Positions 1-8,725 of a stretch of DNA of 40,067 nucleotides are shown here, one piece after another. Position 1 is the stretch's first letter. The number at the start of each line of letters is the position of its first letter. The stretch is from Hansschlegelia zhihuaiae (lineage in GTDB: Bacteria; Pseudomonadota; Alphaproteobacteria; Rhizobiales; Methylopilaceae), in contig NZ_RYFI01000004.1 in NCBI RefSeq assembly GCF_004103825.1, forward strand, positions 231,327 through 271,393, in the 5' to 3' direction. Made by a program: the position numbers and the translations under genes. The notes under the pieces are model-generated. The model worked only from the letters and a program-made list of their open reading frames with translations, searched no databases and was not told the DNA's origin.

Positions 1-17
1 TGGGGAGAGGTGAGAAG
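1..17. repeat. Partial copy of the palindromic intergenic repeat at the window edge
   Basis: The first 17 bases closely resemble the right end of the 134-bp palindromic element at 1933-2066 (GGGGAGAGGTGA shared). This suggests a second copy starts just outside the window and that the DppC-type reading frame ends inside or next to it. Only an edge is visible. Confidence 0.4.
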
Positions 18-945
18 CCGCCCCGCCATCTTGCGCCTCCCGCTCCACCCGGGTCGCCGGCCCCGGGGCGTCGCGGCCGTCGGCCATGCGCGGGTCGAGC
101 AGGTCGCGCAGGCCGTCGCCGAGCAGATTGAGCCCGACCACCAGCAAGAAGGTCGCGACGCCCGGCGCCGCCGCGACATGAGGCGCGGAGGCCAGCACCT
201 TGCGGCCGTCGCCGAGCATCGAACCGAGATCGGCCTGCGGCGGCTGCGCGCCGAGCCCGAGGAAGGACAGGCCCGCGGTCTCGAGGATCATCCAGCCCAT
301 GGTCGTGGCGGCCGTCACCACGATCAGCGGCGCGACATTGGGCAGGATCTCGGTCGCGAGGATGCGGAGGTCCGAGAGCCCCGCCATCCGCGCGGCGTCG
401 ACATAGTCCCGGCCGACGACGCCGAGCGCCGCGCCGCGGACGGCGCGCGCGAAGAACGGCACGTTGACGATCGCGATTGCGAGCGCGGCGTTGGTCAGCC
501 CGGGCCCGAGCGCGGCGACGACGGCGAGCGCGAGCAGCAGGTAGGGAAAGGCCATCAGCACGTCGACGAGCCGCATCAGCGCGCCGTCGACGAGCCGGCC
601 GTAGAAGGCCGCGACGAGCCCGATCGTGGAGCCAACGAAGGCTGCTGCGAGGGTCGCCGCGGCGCCGACCGCGAGACTGACGCGCAGTCCCCAGATGACC
701 CGCGAAAGCACGTCGCGGCCGAGCTGGTCCGTGCCGAGCAGGCCTTGGCCGGACAAGGGGGGATGGAGCCGTTCGGCGGGCGCGGCGAGGTCGGGGGCGG
801 GGATCGGCAGGATGGGCGCCGCGATCGCGACGAACAGGAAGGCCGCGACGATCGCGAGCCCGGCGGCCGCCAGCGGCTGGCGGATAAGGCGCCCGACGGC
901 CCGTTCCCGACCTACGGCTCCGGCGATCGCCCCGGCGGCCGTCAT
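1..945 (-). CDS. Peptide ABC transporter permease, DppC type (3' end cut by window)
   Basis: Inner-membrane permease of a peptide/nickel-type ABC importer; it would pair with the adjacent DppB-type protein. I translated it from the complementary strand: it begins at an ATG overlapping the upstream permease stop (ATGA at 942-945) and stays open to base 1, giving 315 codons without a stop. One hydrophobic segment near residues 24-45 is followed by a periplasmic stretch with GTDQLGRD, a DppC/OppC hallmark, and then several membrane spans. The cytoplasmic EAA-like loop reads DYVDAARMAGLSD, followed by ILPN. The typical C-terminal LLDPR motif is present, so the conserved domain is complete; the remaining ~28 residues run into repeat-like sequence at the window edge. 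Substrate cannot be told from sequence. Confidence 0.93.
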   Translation of the reverse strand, partial: MTAAGAIAGAVGRERAVGRLIRQPLAAAGLAIVAAFLFVAIAAPILPIPAPDLAAPAERLHPPLSGQGLLGTDQLGRDVLSRVIWGLRVSLAVGAAATLAAAFVGSTIGLVAAFYGRLVDGALMRLVDVLMAFPYLLLALAVVAALGPGLTNAALAIAIVNVPFFARAVRGAALGVVGRDYVDAARMAGLSDLRILATEILPNVAPLIVVTAATTMGWMILETAGLSFLGLGAQPPQADLGSMLGDGRKVLASAPHVAAAPGVATFLLVVGLNLLGDGLRDLLDPRMADGRDAPGPATRVEREAQDGGAASHLSP

Positions 946-1907
946 GTCTTGATCCTCGGGTCGAGCGCGGCCTGGGCGAGGTCGGTCGCGACGTTGATCA
1001 GCACGTAGAGCGCAGCGATCACGAGCACGCCGCCCTGCACGAGGAGGACGTCGCGCCGGCCGATCGCCTCGACCAGCATGCGGCCGACGCCGGGCCACTG
1101 GAACACGGTCTCGACATAGACCGCGCCGCCCAGCACATAGCCGGCCTGCAGCCCGATCACGGGCGTGATCGCGGCCGCGGCGTTCTTCAGCGCATGGACG
1201 CCGATCACGCGCTCCTCAGCGAGCCCCTGGGCGCGGGCGGTGCGCACGAAATCCTGCCTGAGCGCCTCGAGCATCGCGGCGCGCATCAGCCGGCCGACGA
1301 TCGCGGTCGCGACCACCGCGAGGGTGACCGCCGGCAGCACGAGGTGGTGGGCGAGGTCGAAAAAGCCCTGGCCGCCGAACAGCGAGACCATGCCGCCGGT
1401 CGGGAACCAGCCGAGCCGGACCGAGAGCCATTGGATCAGCATGATGCCGAGGAAGAAGGACGGCGTGGAGATCCCGACCAGCAGGACGATGCGGATCGCG
1501 CCGTCGGTCAGCTTGTTCTGGCGGACCGCCGAGACGACGCCCGCCGCGATCCCGAAGGCGACGCTTAAAGCCAGCGCGGCGGAGGCGAGAATGAGCGTCG
1601 GCCAGAGCCGCTCCAGCACCTCGTCGGCGACCGGGCGGCCGAGCGTGTAGGAGCGGCCGAGGTCGCCGGTCAGCACGCCCTTCAGCCACACGACGTAGCG
1701 GATGGGCAGGGGCCGGTCGAGGCCGAGATCGGCGTTCAGCCGCGCGACCGTCTCGGGCGTCGCGAAGGTCCCGAGGATCGCGAGCGCCGGGGCGCCGGCG
1801 ATCAGCGAGATCGTCAGGAACACGACGACCGAGACCCCGACCAGCACTGGCACGGCGAGCGCGAGGCGGCGCAGCGCGTAGGCCGTCACGCGGACGACCT
1901 GCTGCAA
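942..1907 (-). CDS. Peptide ABC transporter permease, DppB type
   Basis: First permease subunit of the peptide importer, 321 residues, normal for DppB/OppB. The N-terminus has the usual Arg-Arg then hydrophobic segment (YALRRLALAVPVLVGVSVVV). LNADLGLDRPLPIRYVVWL and the GDLGRSY motif are typical of the family. The EAA loop is DFVRTARAQGLAEERVIGVH, and the protein ends with LDPRIKT. The annotated start is TTG at 1907, preceded by GGCGGGCG; a GTG at 1889 is an alternative that would shorten it by six residues. It overlaps the downstream permease by the four bases ATGA, which indicates translational coupling. Confidence 0.95.
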   Translation of the reverse strand: MQQVVRVTAYALRRLALAVPVLVGVSVVVFLTISLIAGAPALAILGTFATPETVARLNADLGLDRPLPIRYVVWLKGVLTGDLGRSYTLGRPVADEVLERLWPTLILASAALALSVAFGIAAGVVSAVRQNKLTDGAIRIVLLVGISTPSFFLGIMLIQWLSVRLGWFPTGGMVSLFGGQGFFDLAHHLVLPAVTLAVVATAIVGRLMRAAMLEALRQDFVRTARAQGLAEERVIGVHALKNAAAAITPVIGLQAGYVLGGAVYVETVFQWPGVGRMLVEAIGRRDVLLVQGGVLVIAALYVLINVATDLAQAALDPRIKT

Positions 1908-1932
1908 GATTCGCCCGCCGGGACACGCGCGT

Positions 1933-2066
1933 CTTCACCTCTCCCCGGTGGGGAGAGGTCGCGAGGCGGAGCCGAGCGGTTGAGGGGGAGCGGAGCTATC
2001 CGGAAAGGGCAAGGCCCCCTCACCCGGCCCTGCGGGCCGACCGCTCCCCGCCGGGGAGAGGTGAAG
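1933..2066. repeat. 134-bp long-palindrome intergenic repeat
   Basis: The element has perfect 14-bp inverted ends (CTTCACCTCTCCCC at 1933-1946, its complement at 2053-2066). Each end also contains its own small hairpin (CTCCCC/GGGGAG). An inner inverted pair TGAGGGGG/CCCCCTCA adds a second level, so the transcript would fold into one long branched hairpin. It lies between the binding-protein gene and the first permease gene. Such elements are common in alphaproteobacterial genomes. In this position it could lower permease expression relative to the binding protein by stabilising or terminating the upstream mRNA; that role is inferred. Confidence 0.85.
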
Positions 2067-2112
2067 CGGCGGAGCCTCGGCCGGGGCCTCAGCATCGGAC
2101 TGGGCGGCGATG

Positions 2113-3690
2113 TCATTGCTTCGCCACCCCCCGCAGGTCGAGCAGGAAGGAGGGCTGCAGAGAAAAGCCCGTCACCTCTTTCCGTGTCGCCGCGGTCTGC
2201 TTCCAGCTCGCGACCAGCGCCCAGGGCGCCTCGTCATGGACGAGGCGGTCGACCCGCCGATAGAGCGCGGCGCGCGCTTCGGGGTCCTGTTCGGCGCGGG
2301 CGTCGTCGAGCAGGCGGTCGAGCTCCGGGTTCTCATAGCCGCCGGCGTTGAAGCCGCCCTTCTCCGGCGTCGCGGAGCCCTTCAGCGCGAGCGAGGGCAG
2401 CGTGTCGGGGTCGCTCGTCATCCAGGCCATCTCGGCGGCCGCCGCCTGCTTCAGCCCGCCATTGACCCGCGCCAGATAGGCGTTCCACTCGAAGGTTTCG
2501 ATCCGCGCTTTCAGCCCCGCCTTGGCGAGATCGGACTGGATCGCGGTCGCCATCGCGATCGGCTCCAGCATGCCGGAGCCGCCGTCCGAGGCGAGCAGCG
2601 TGACCTCCGCTCCCTCGGCGCCGGCCTCCCTCAGCAGCGCCCGCGCCTTCCCGGGATCATGCGGATAGGGCTTCAGCTCCGGATCGCTCGCCGGCCCGAA
2701 GGCGGCGGAGATCGGCCCCGCCGGGACGGTCGCGATCCCGGACAGCACGTGGTCGACGATCGCCCGTTTGTCGATCGCATAGTTCACCGCCTGCCGCGCC
2801 CGCCGATCCTTCAGCGGCCCTTCGCGGGCGTTGAGGATCAGGAACCAGAGATGCGGTCCCGCGGCCTCGTGCAGCGCGAAGCGCGGATCTTCGCGGAACG
2901 TCGCCACGCTGTCGGGCGCGATCTCGACCATCAGGTCGAGCCCGCCCGCGAGCATCTCGCTCGCGCGGGCATTGGCGTCGGCGATCGGGCGGAACACGAC
3001 GGCCCTCAGTCTCGGCCGCCCCTCCCGATAGTCCGCATTCGCCTCGAGCCTCACCTGCCGCTCGCTCTCCCAGGCGACGAAGCGGAACGGCCCGGTCCCG
3101 ACCGGCGCGCGCGAAAACCCCTTGCCGAGCCGGCGGACCGCCGCCGGCGACACCATCAGCCCGGCTGGATAGGCGAGATTGGCGAGCAGCGGCGCGTGAG
3201 GCTCGTCGAGCCTGAGCCGCACGACGAGCGGCTCCACGATCTCGACCCGCTTCACCGCGGAGAAGAAATGCGCGAGCGGAAATGGTCCCGTGCCCGCCTG
3301 CGGATGCTTCGGGTCGAGCATCCGATCGAGATTGAACTTTACGGCCTCGGCGTCGAACGGCGTCCCGTCGTGGAAGCGCACGCCGGGCCTCAGGCGGACC
3401 TCGTAGGTCCGGCCGCCGTCGCGGATCTCCCAGCTCTCGGCGAGCGCGGGCTCGACCTCGAGCGTTCCCGGCCGGTAGCGGGTCAGCCCTTCGAAGATCT
3501 GGGTCAGGATGCGGAAATCGTTCGCGCCCGTGACGGTCGCGGGGTCGAGCCCCTTGGGCTCGGCGAGCTGGCCGACCACCAACGTGTCGCCGGGAATGGC
3601 GGCGCGCCCCGGCGCGAGCGCGACGAGGCCTGCGACGGAGGCCCCGAGCAGGCCGAAGGCGCCGAGCGCCGTCGCTCCCAATCGCCCCAT
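2113..3690 (-). CDS. ABC transporter substrate-binding protein, family 5 (peptide/oligopeptide)
   Basis: Periplasmic solute-binding protein that captures peptides or related ligands for the downstream permeases. I chose ATG at 3690 (525 residues): a strong AGGAGGAGG ribosome site lies just upstream, and the protein then opens with a classic signal peptide (MGRLGATALGAFGLLGASV, cleavage likely near GRAA-IP). The reading frame is open 56 codons farther upstream but that part is Arg-rich and lacks a leader. Family hallmarks: LVVGQLAEPKGLDPA, the signature around TYEVRLRPGVRFHDGTPFDAE, and the C-terminal DPEARAALYRRVDRLVHDEAP stretch. The typical length and the neighbouring permeases make the call firm; the substrate is unknown. 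Confidence 0.95.
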   Translation of the reverse strand: MGRLGATALGAFGLLGASVAGLVALAPGRAAIPGDTLVVGQLAEPKGLDPATVTGANDFRILTQIFEGLTRYRPGTLEVEPALAESWEIRDGGRTYEVRLRPGVRFHDGTPFDAEAVKFNLDRMLDPKHPQAGTGPFPLAHFFSAVKRVEIVEPLVVRLRLDEPHAPLLANLAYPAGLMVSPAAVRRLGKGFSRAPVGTGPFRFVAWESERQVRLEANADYREGRPRLRAVVFRPIADANARASEMLAGGLDLMVEIAPDSVATFREDPRFALHEAAGPHLWFLILNAREGPLKDRRARQAVNYAIDKRAIVDHVLSGIATVPAGPISAAFGPASDPELKPYPHDPGKARALLREAGAEGAEVTLLASDGGSGMLEPIAMATAIQSDLAKAGLKARIETFEWNAYLARVNGGLKQAAAAEMAWMTSDPDTLPSLALKGSATPEKGGFNAGGYENPELDRLLDDARAEQDPEARAALYRRVDRLVHDEAPWALVASWKQTAATRKEVTGFSLQPSFLLDLRGVAKQ

Positions 3691-3843
3691 CCGCCTCCTC
3701 CTGCCGCCCCATTCGCCGCGACGCGGCGCTCGGAAGCGCCGCCCATCCCGTCCGGTTATGGCGCGCGGCCGCGCATCGTCAGGGTCGGACGGGGGCGGAA
3801 GGGCGATGACAAGCGGCCACGCCTCGGCGTATGGCTGTCGCGG

Positions 3844-3919
3844 GGGCCTGTAGCTCAATGGTTAGAGCCGACCGCTCATAACGGTCTGGTTGCAGGTTCA
3901 AGTCCTGCCGGGCCCACCA
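3844..3919 (+). tRNA. tRNA with CAT anticodon, most like tRNA-Ile2
   Basis: A 76-base cloverleaf: acceptor stem GGGCCTG pairs with CGGGCCC (one T-G wobble), the D-arm holds TAGCTCAATGGTTAGAGC, the anticodon arm is GACCG-CTCATAA-CGGTC, the T-arm is GCAGG-TTCAAGT-CCTGC, and CCA is encoded. CAT anticodons occur in initiator Met, elongator Met and the lysidine-modified Ile2. The C4-G69 and C5-G68 pairs, the TGGTT variable loop and TTCAAGT T-loop match tRNA-Ile2 better than elongator Met; the TilS-modified form reads ATA. Initiator features (three G-C pairs flanking the anticodon, mismatch at 1-72) are absent. Confidence 0.9.
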
Positions 3920-3930
3920 TGTGTTCTCAA

Positions 3931-4173
3931 TCAATTAACGCCGCTGCGATGAAGTCCGACCGCGGCTGTTGCAACGATATCCGCAACGAAACGCGATTCG
4001 CGGCGTGCGCCCGGCCTTGACGGCCGGCCCTCATCCTCGGCCTCCTGTCGCTTGACCATCTGATCGAACGGCCGGCGGCTCGATCCGACGCGAAGCTCGG
4101 GCCGGAGCGGGATCTCAATCCAGACTGGCTTTCTCTCCGGTTCTTCTTCCCACCGGCCCAGAGTCCGGGGCAA
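3931..4173 (-). CDS. Possible small hypothetical protein or gene remnant beside the tRNA
   Basis: An 80-codon frame with TTG start and no clear ribosome site, lying between the tRNA and the fucose genes. The protein is charged (WEEEPERKPVWIEIPLRPEL, then Arg-rich), has no signal peptide or membrane span, and matches no family I recognise. It is in the same frame as the fcl gene after its stop, which may be chance. It could be a leftover of an element once inserted near the tRNA, or not coding at all. Confidence 0.22.
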   Translation of the reverse strand: MPRTLGRWEEEPERKPVWIEIPLRPELRVGSSRRPFDQMVKRQEAEDEGRPSRPGARRESRFVADIVATAAVGLHRSGVN

Positions 4174-4191
4174 GATCGGCCGTTGGACCGT

Positions 4192-5178
4192 TCAAACGGA
4201 TCGTTCTTCGGACGGGCTACGGCTGTCGCTCAGCACGCCGGTCTTCAGGCACCAGTCGTAGACAGATTTGACGCCCTCACGCAAAGGGATGCGCGGCGCC
4301 CAACCAAGGCCGAGCAGCTTGTCGGCGCTCATCAGTTTTCTTGGCGTGCCGTCGGGCTTGGTCCGGTCGAGAACGATCTCGCCATTGAACCCGACCGTCT
4401 CGGCGACCAGCTGCGCGAGCGAAAGGATCGAGAGGTCGGAGCCCGATCCGACGTTCACATGCTCGAAGTCCGAATAGCGGCCGAGCAGGAAGATCAGCGC
4501 GTCGGCGCAGTCGTCGACATGCAGGAACTCACGAAGCGGCGAGCCGGTGCCCCAGATCTCGAAGGACGGCGCGCCCGTGACCTTCGCCATATGGGCCTTG
4601 CGCAGCAGGGCCGGGAGCACGTGGCTGGAAAGCAGGTCGAAATTGTCGCCCGGCCCGTAGAGATTGGTCGGCATGGCCGAGATGTAGTCGACGCCATGCT
4701 GGCGCCGGTAGGCCTGCGCGAGCTTGATTCCCGCGATCTTGGCGATGGCGTAGGCTTCGTTGGTCGGCTCGAGAGGGCCCGTCAGCAGCGCGCTTTCCTC
4801 GATCGGCTGGGCCGCCATGCGCGGATAGATGCAGCTCGATCCGAGGAACAGCAGCTTCTCGACGCTCGCCCTGAAGGAGGCGTCGACGATGTTCGCCTCG
4901 ATCATCAGGTTGATGTAGAGGAAATCGGCCGGATAGGTGTCGTTCGCCAGGATGCCGCCGACCTTCGCGGCCGCGACGATCACGGCGTCCGGACGCCTGT
5001 CGGCGACCCAGCGTTCGACCTGCTCCTGGCGCGTGAGGTCGACCTCGGCGCGCTCCGAGACCAGGATTTCGCAATCCTCGCTTCCAAGACGGCGCACGAG
5101 CGCCGCCCCGACCATGCCGCGATGGCCGGCGACCCAGACCCGCTTGCCCTTGAGGCTATAGAGTGTCCCTGCCGACAT
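4192..5178 (-). CDS. fcl: GDP-L-fucose synthase
   Basis: Cytosolic NADPH-dependent epimerase/reductase that converts GDP-4-keto-6-deoxy-D-mannose to GDP-L-fucose. The extended-SDR fold is clear: dinucleotide-binding GHRGMVG at residues 18-24, catalytic Ser region GSSCIYP at 113-119 and the YxxxK pair YAIAK at 143-147. The [10 protein letters not shown] motif is also typical. From ATG 5178 the length is 328 residues, as expected for the family; an in-frame GTG/ATG farther upstream (to 5241) would only add low-complexity residues inside the gmd gene. It overlaps the gmd 3' end by 23 bases, so the two are transcribed together and probably translationally coupled. Confidence 0.97.
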   Translation of the reverse strand: MSAGTLYSLKGKRVWVAGHRGMVGAALVRRLGSEDCEILVSERAEVDLTRQEQVERWVADRRPDAVIVAAAKVGGILANDTYPADFLYINLMIEANIVDASFRASVEKLLFLGSSCIYPRMAAQPIEESALLTGPLEPTNEAYAIAKIAGIKLAQAYRRQHGVDYISAMPTNLYGPGDNFDLLSSHVLPALLRKAHMAKVTGAPSFEIWGTGSPLREFLHVDDCADALIFLLGRYSDFEHVNVGSGSDLSILSLAQLVAETVGFNGEIVLDRTKPDGTPRKLMSADKLLGLGWAPRIPLREGVKSVYDWCLKTGVLSDSRSPSEERSV

Positions 5179-6244
5179 TGACGCGCTGCTCGGATTTGAT
5201 CGCGACGAGGTCGTGATGGACCATTTCGGCGCAGAGATCACGCCATTTGGTCTCGTGCGTCCAGCCGAGCTTGCGGGCAGCCTTGGACGGATCGCCGATC
5301 AGAAGATCGACCTCGGTCGGGCGGAAGTAGCGCGGATCGACCTCGACCAGCACCCTGCCGGTCTTGCAGTCGCGGCCCTGCTCGGCGACCCCGGAACCGC
5401 TCCACTCGATCATGACGCCGACCTCCTCGAACGCCTGCTGGACGAAGGCCCGCACCTCGGTCGTCTCGCCGGTCGCAAGCACGTAGTCGTCGGGCTCGTC
5501 CTGCTGCAGCATGAGCCACATCCCGCGGACATATTCGCGCGCATGGCCCCAGTCGCGTTTGGCGTCCAGGTTGCCGAGATAGAGCTTGTCCTGCAGCCCT
5601 AGCTTGATCGCCGCCACGGCTCGCGTGATCTTGCGGGTGACGAAGGTCTCGCCGCGCAGCGGGCTCTCATGGTTGAACAGGATGCCGTTCGAAGCGTGCA
5701 TGCCGTAGGCCTCGCGGTAGTTCACCACGATCCAGTAGGCGTAAAGCTTCGCGGCCGCGTAGGGCGAGCGCGGGTAGAACGGCGTCGTCTCGCTCTGCGG
5801 GACCTCCTGCACCTTGCCGTAAAGCTCGGACGTCGAGGCCTGATAGAAGCGACTGTGCTTTTCGAGGCCGAGGATGCGGATCGCCTCGAGCAGGCGGAGC
5901 GCGCCGACCGCGTCGGCGTTCGCGGTGTATTCCGCGGTCTCGAAGCTGACCTGGACGTGGCTCTGGGCGGCCAGGTTGTAAATCTCGTGCGGCTGGGTCT
6001 GCTGAACGATACGGATCAGGTTCGTCGAATCCGTCATATCGCCATAATGGAGCACGAAGCGCTGATTGCGGTCATGAGGGTCTTGCACCAGATGATCGAT
6101 GCGGCCAGTGTTAAAAGAAGAAGACCGACGCTTGACCGCGTGTACGAAGTAGCCTTTCGAAAGTAGAAGCTCAGAAAGATAGGCTCCGTCCTGGCCTGTC
6201 GCGCCAGTGATTAAGGCCACCCTGCGGGAGGAACCTTGATCCAT
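5156..6244 (-). CDS. gmd: GDP-mannose 4,6-dehydratase
   Basis: First committed step to GDP-L-fucose (also GDP-rhamnose or GDP-perosamine): GDP-D-mannose to GDP-4-keto-6-deoxymannose, NADP-dependent, cytosolic. Shows TGATGQDG at residues 13-20, the [14 protein letters not shown] loop that contacts NADP and the neighbouring subunit, the Thr/Glu catalytic region STSELYG at 137-143 and YAAAK at 162-166. Length 362 is normal. I chose ATG at 6244, which has AGAGG nine bases upstream; a GTG two codons earlier (6250) is possible. It heads the minus-strand gmd-fcl pair, divergent from the methyltransferase-manB-manC arm, with 253 bases between them that must hold both promoters. Confidence 0.97.
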   Translation of the reverse strand: MDQGSSRRVALITGATGQDGAYLSELLLSKGYFVHAVKRRSSSFNTGRIDHLVQDPHDRNQRFVLHYGDMTDSTNLIRIVQQTQPHEIYNLAAQSHVQVSFETAEYTANADAVGALRLLEAIRILGLEKHSRFYQASTSELYGKVQEVPQSETTPFYPRSPYAAAKLYAYWIVVNYREAYGMHASNGILFNHESPLRGETFVTRKITRAVAAIKLGLQDKLYLGNLDAKRDWGHAREYVRGMWLMLQQDEPDDYVLATGETTEVRAFVQQAFEEVGVMIEWSGSGVAEQGRDCKTGRVLVEVDPRYFRPTEVDLLIGDPSKAARKLGWTHETKWRDLCAEMVHHDLVAIKSEQRVNVGRDTL

Positions 6245-6497
6245 ATGCACGACCTCTAGCCTCGCAGTGGGGCGCTACACGACATACACTCGTTTGAGGC
6301 GCTGCAGCACGAAGTTGCCCGATTATCACGGCGGAAGCCCCGGAACAAGCGGATGTGGTCGGATCCTGCGACGGTTCGAAAGCCGACCGGCATGAGTCCG
6401 CCACCGCCGCCGGGACGCGAGGATCGCTTGCTGCGCTACGCTTGACAGGCGCCCTCCCCCACTGATTATGCAAGTCGCACAACAGGCGGGAGACCAA
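6245..6497. promoter_or_regulatory. Divergent intergenic region between gmd-fcl and the methyltransferase-manB-manC arm
   Basis: 253 bases without a supported gene between two start codons facing away from each other. Promoters for both arms must be here unless transcription enters from outside, but I cannot point to a convincing -35/-10 pair or operator. A minus-strand open frame across it gives an unlikely Cys/Ser/Arg-rich protein. Confidence 0.5.
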
Positions 6498-7052
6498 ATG
6501 ACGGAGGCGTCGTTAAAGCTTCATCTTGGGTGCGGTCCGAAATATATTCCTGGCTTTCTTCATGTCGACGCTCTAGATTTTCCTCACGTTGACGTTCGGG
6601 GGCCGGTCGACATCCTGCCCTTTGCCAAAGACCAGTCTGTCGAGATGATTTACGCGTGCCATGTTCTCGAACATTTCGGTCGTTATGAGATCAATCGAAT
6701 ACTGGCGGAGTGGTATCGTGTTCTGAAGCCGGGCGGCGTCCTTCGTCTCGCAGTGCCAAATTTCGAGGCAGTGGCGAAGCTTTACGTCTTGGGCCGGCTT
6801 CAGAACGGCCTCGACGAGGTCATGGGCCTGATCGTGGGCGGGCAGAAGGACGAGTACGACTATCATAAGGTCGCGTTCGACGGGGAAAGCCTCACCCAGC
6901 GGCTGAAGTCCGTCGGCTTCTCCACGGTGCGCGGGTGGGACTGGCGCGAGACCGAGCATTCAGCCCTCGACGACTACAGCCAAGCCTATCTGCCCCACAT
7001 GGATAAAACGAACGGCACGCTCGTCAGCCTTAACATCGAAGGCGTTCGCTGA
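6498..7052 (+). CDS. Class I SAM-dependent methyltransferase (Methyltransf_11-like)
   Basis: Predicted small-molecule or sugar methyltransferase, 184 residues. Motif I is KLHLGCGPKYIPGFLHVD near the N-terminus, the acidic SAM-ribose loop lies a little after, and HVLEHFGRYE with LKPGGVLRLAVPNFE gives the usual motif II/III region. ATG 6498 has GGGAG at a good distance; the frame is open ten codons upstream without another good site. It is the first gene of the plus-strand arm leading into manB and manC, so it probably methylates a sugar of the fucose/mannose glycan. Acceptor is inferred only from context. A GC-rich hairpin follows the stop. Confidence 0.85.
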   Translation: MTEASLKLHLGCGPKYIPGFLHVDALDFPHVDVRGPVDILPFAKDQSVEMIYACHVLEHFGRYEINRILAEWYRVLKPGGVLRLAVPNFEAVAKLYVLGRLQNGLDEVMGLIVGGQKDEYDYHKVAFDGESLTQRLKSVGFSTVRGWDWRETEHSALDDYSQAYLPHMDKTNGTLVSLNIEGVR

Positions 7053-7073
7053 CGCGACGCCCGACCGGTCAAA

Positions 7074-7100
7074 TGGCCCGCGCGCGGCGCGGGCGGGCCA
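7074..7100 (+). terminator. GC-rich hairpin between methyltransferase and manB
   Basis: TGGCCCGC at 7074-7081 pairs with GCGGGCCA at 7093-7100 around an 11-base GC-rich loop. There is no T-run, so it may attenuate or stabilise rather than terminate. Confidence 0.35.
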
Positions 7101-7124
7101 CGCCCTCATCAAAGGGACCAACGG

Positions 7125-8639
7125 TTGATCGCATCGCGAATATTCCCGAAGCCCCTGCCGTTTCTATCGCCCAATACACGCGACTACGAATCGCTTCCTC
7201 TGGTTAAGCCTACGGGCTTCCGCGAATACGACGCGCGTTGGCTGTTCGGCCAGGAACTGAACCTGATGGGCGCCCAGGCGGTCGGCCTGGGGCTCGGCAC
7301 GCTGATCCATGAGAGCGGCGTGAGGCCGGAGATCGTCGCCGGACACGATTTTCGGAGCTACTCGCTCTCGATCAAGCTCGCCATTGTGGCTGGCCTGATG
7401 GCCGCGGGCGTCCGGGTGCGCGACATCGGGCTTGCGCTCTCGCCAATGGCCTATTTCGCGCAGTTCGCACTCGATGTGCCCTGCGTGGCGATGGTGACGG
7501 CTTCTCACAACGAAAATGGCTGGACCGGCGTCAAAATGGGCGTCGAACGGCCAATGACCTTTGGACCGGTCGAGATGAGCCGGCTGAAGGAAATCGTCCT
7601 GAATGGCGAGTTCCGTCTGAAAAGCGGCGGGTCGTACAGCTATGAGGAGAACTTTGCCGAGCTCTATCTCGGAGCCATGCTTGACCGGCCGAAGCTCAAG
7701 CGCGCCATCAAGGTCGTAGCAGCCTGCGGCAACGGCACGGCCGGCGCCTTCGCGATCAAGGCGCTGGAGCGGCTCGGCTGCGAGGTTGTGCCGCTCGACG
7801 CGGAGCTCGACCACAGCTTCCCGCGCCACAATCCGAACCCCGAAGACATGAAAATGCTGCACGCCATCCGCGACGCGGTGCTGGAGCACAAGGCGGAAGT
7901 CGGCTTCGGCTTCGACGGCGACGGCGACCGGTGCGGCGTGGTGGACGACGAGGGCGAGGAGATCTTCGCCGACAAGGTCGGGGTGATGCTCGCCCGCGAC
8001 ATGTCGGCGGTCACTCCGGGAGCGACCTTCGTGGTCGACGTGAAGTCGACCGGCCTCTACAGGACCGACCCGGTGCTGCTCGCGCAGGGCGCGAGGACCG
8101 ACTACTGGAAGACCGGGCACTCCTACATCAAGCGTCGCGTCAACGAGCTCGGCGCGCTCGCTGGCTTCGAGAAATCCGGCCATTTCTTCTTCAACAGGCC
8201 TATCGGCTACGGCTACGACGACGGGCTGCTCTCGGCCTTCGCGGTGTGCGACATGCTCGATCGCAATCCCGACAAGTCAATGGCCGATCTTCGCCGCGCG
8301 CTGCCCAAGACCTGGGGAACCCCGACCATGTCGGCGCATTGCGCCGACGAGGAGAAATACGCGGTCGTGGCCAGCGTGACGGCGGCGTTCGAGGAGATGA
8401 AGCGCAAGGGCGAGCCCGTGGCCGGCGATACGATCGAGACGCTCTTCACCGTCAACGGGGTGCGGCTGACGACAGCCGACGGGACCTGGGGCCTCGTGCG
8501 CGCCTCTTCGAACAAGCCCGAGCTGGTGGTCGTGATCGAGAGCCCGGTCTCCGAGGCGCGGATGCGCGAGACGTTCCAGGCCGTCGACGCGCTGTTGCGC
8601 ACCCATCCGCAGGTCGGGGCCTACAACCAGACGATCTGA
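7125..8639 (+). CDS. manB: Phosphomannomutase/phosphoglucomutase
   Basis: Interconverts mannose-6-phosphate and mannose-1-phosphate for GDP-mannose synthesis. All four alpha-D-phosphohexomutase features are present: the phosphoserine loop TASHNENGWTG (Ser127), metal-binding DGDGDR at 264-269, the sugar-binding loop GFEKSGHFFF from 347, and a C-terminal phosphate-binding domain with the loop near RASSNKPELVV. Length 504 fits the family. The start is a TTG with AAGGGA seven bases upstream. It is followed by a strong hairpin and then manC. Dual phosphoglucomutase activity is common in this family and cannot be excluded. Confidence 0.95.
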   Translation: MIASRIFPKPLPFLSPNTRDYESLPLVKPTGFREYDARWLFGQELNLMGAQAVGLGLGTLIHESGVRPEIVAGHDFRSYSLSIKLAIVAGLMAAGVRVRDIGLALSPMAYFAQFALDVPCVAMVTASHNENGWTGVKMGVERPMTFGPVEMSRLKEIVLNGEFRLKSGGSYSYEENFAELYLGAMLDRPKLKRAIKVVAACGNGTAGAFAIKALERLGCEVVPLDAELDHSFPRHNPNPEDMKMLHAIRDAVLEHKAEVGFGFDGDGDRCGVVDDEGEEIFADKVGVMLARDMSAVTPGATFVVDVKSTGLYRTDPVLLAQGARTDYWKTGHSYIKRRVNELGALAGFEKSGHFFFNRPIGYGYDDGLLSAFAVCDMLDRNPDKSMADLRRALPKTWGTPTMSAHCADEEKYAVVASVTAAFEEMKRKGEPVAGDTIETLFTVNGVRLTTADGTWGLVRASSNKPELVVVIESPVSEARMRETFQAVDALLRTHPQVGAYNQTI

Positions 8640-8640
8640 A

Positions 8641-8664
8641 CCGGGCCGACGCGTCCCGGCCCGG
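8641..8664 (+). terminator. Hairpin between manB and manC
   Basis: A perfect 8-bp GC stem (CCGGGCCG at 8641-8648 with CGGCCCGG at 8657-8664) immediately after the manB stop, followed by TATTGATCTTT. The T content is weak, so partial termination or mRNA end protection is more likely than full termination; manC begins 62 bases later. Confidence 0.45.
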
Positions 8665-8725
8665 TATTGATCTTTCCGCCCTGCTGCTTCAGGGGGGGCG
8701 AACGAAAGACCAAAAACGGCACGGC

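Noticed and set aside
10-1008. Long plus-strand open frame (332 codons) over the DppC-type gene
   Set aside because: Very Arg/Gly/Glu/Asp-rich with no family likeness; it is the complementary shadow of the permease, whose own frame has full motifs.
3844-3919. Reading the tRNA as initiator tRNA-fMet
   Set aside because: Acceptor pair 1-72 is a proper G-C pair and the anticodon stem lacks the three consecutive G-C pairs of initiators.
2110-4020. 636-codon plus-strand open frame spanning the binding-protein gene and the tRNA
   Set aside because: Runs through the tRNA and is an Arg-rich mirror of the minus-strand binding protein; GC-rich DNA gives such frames by chance.
7164-8183. 339-codon minus-strand frame over manB
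   Set aside because: Shadow of the phosphomannomutase; no recognisable domain.
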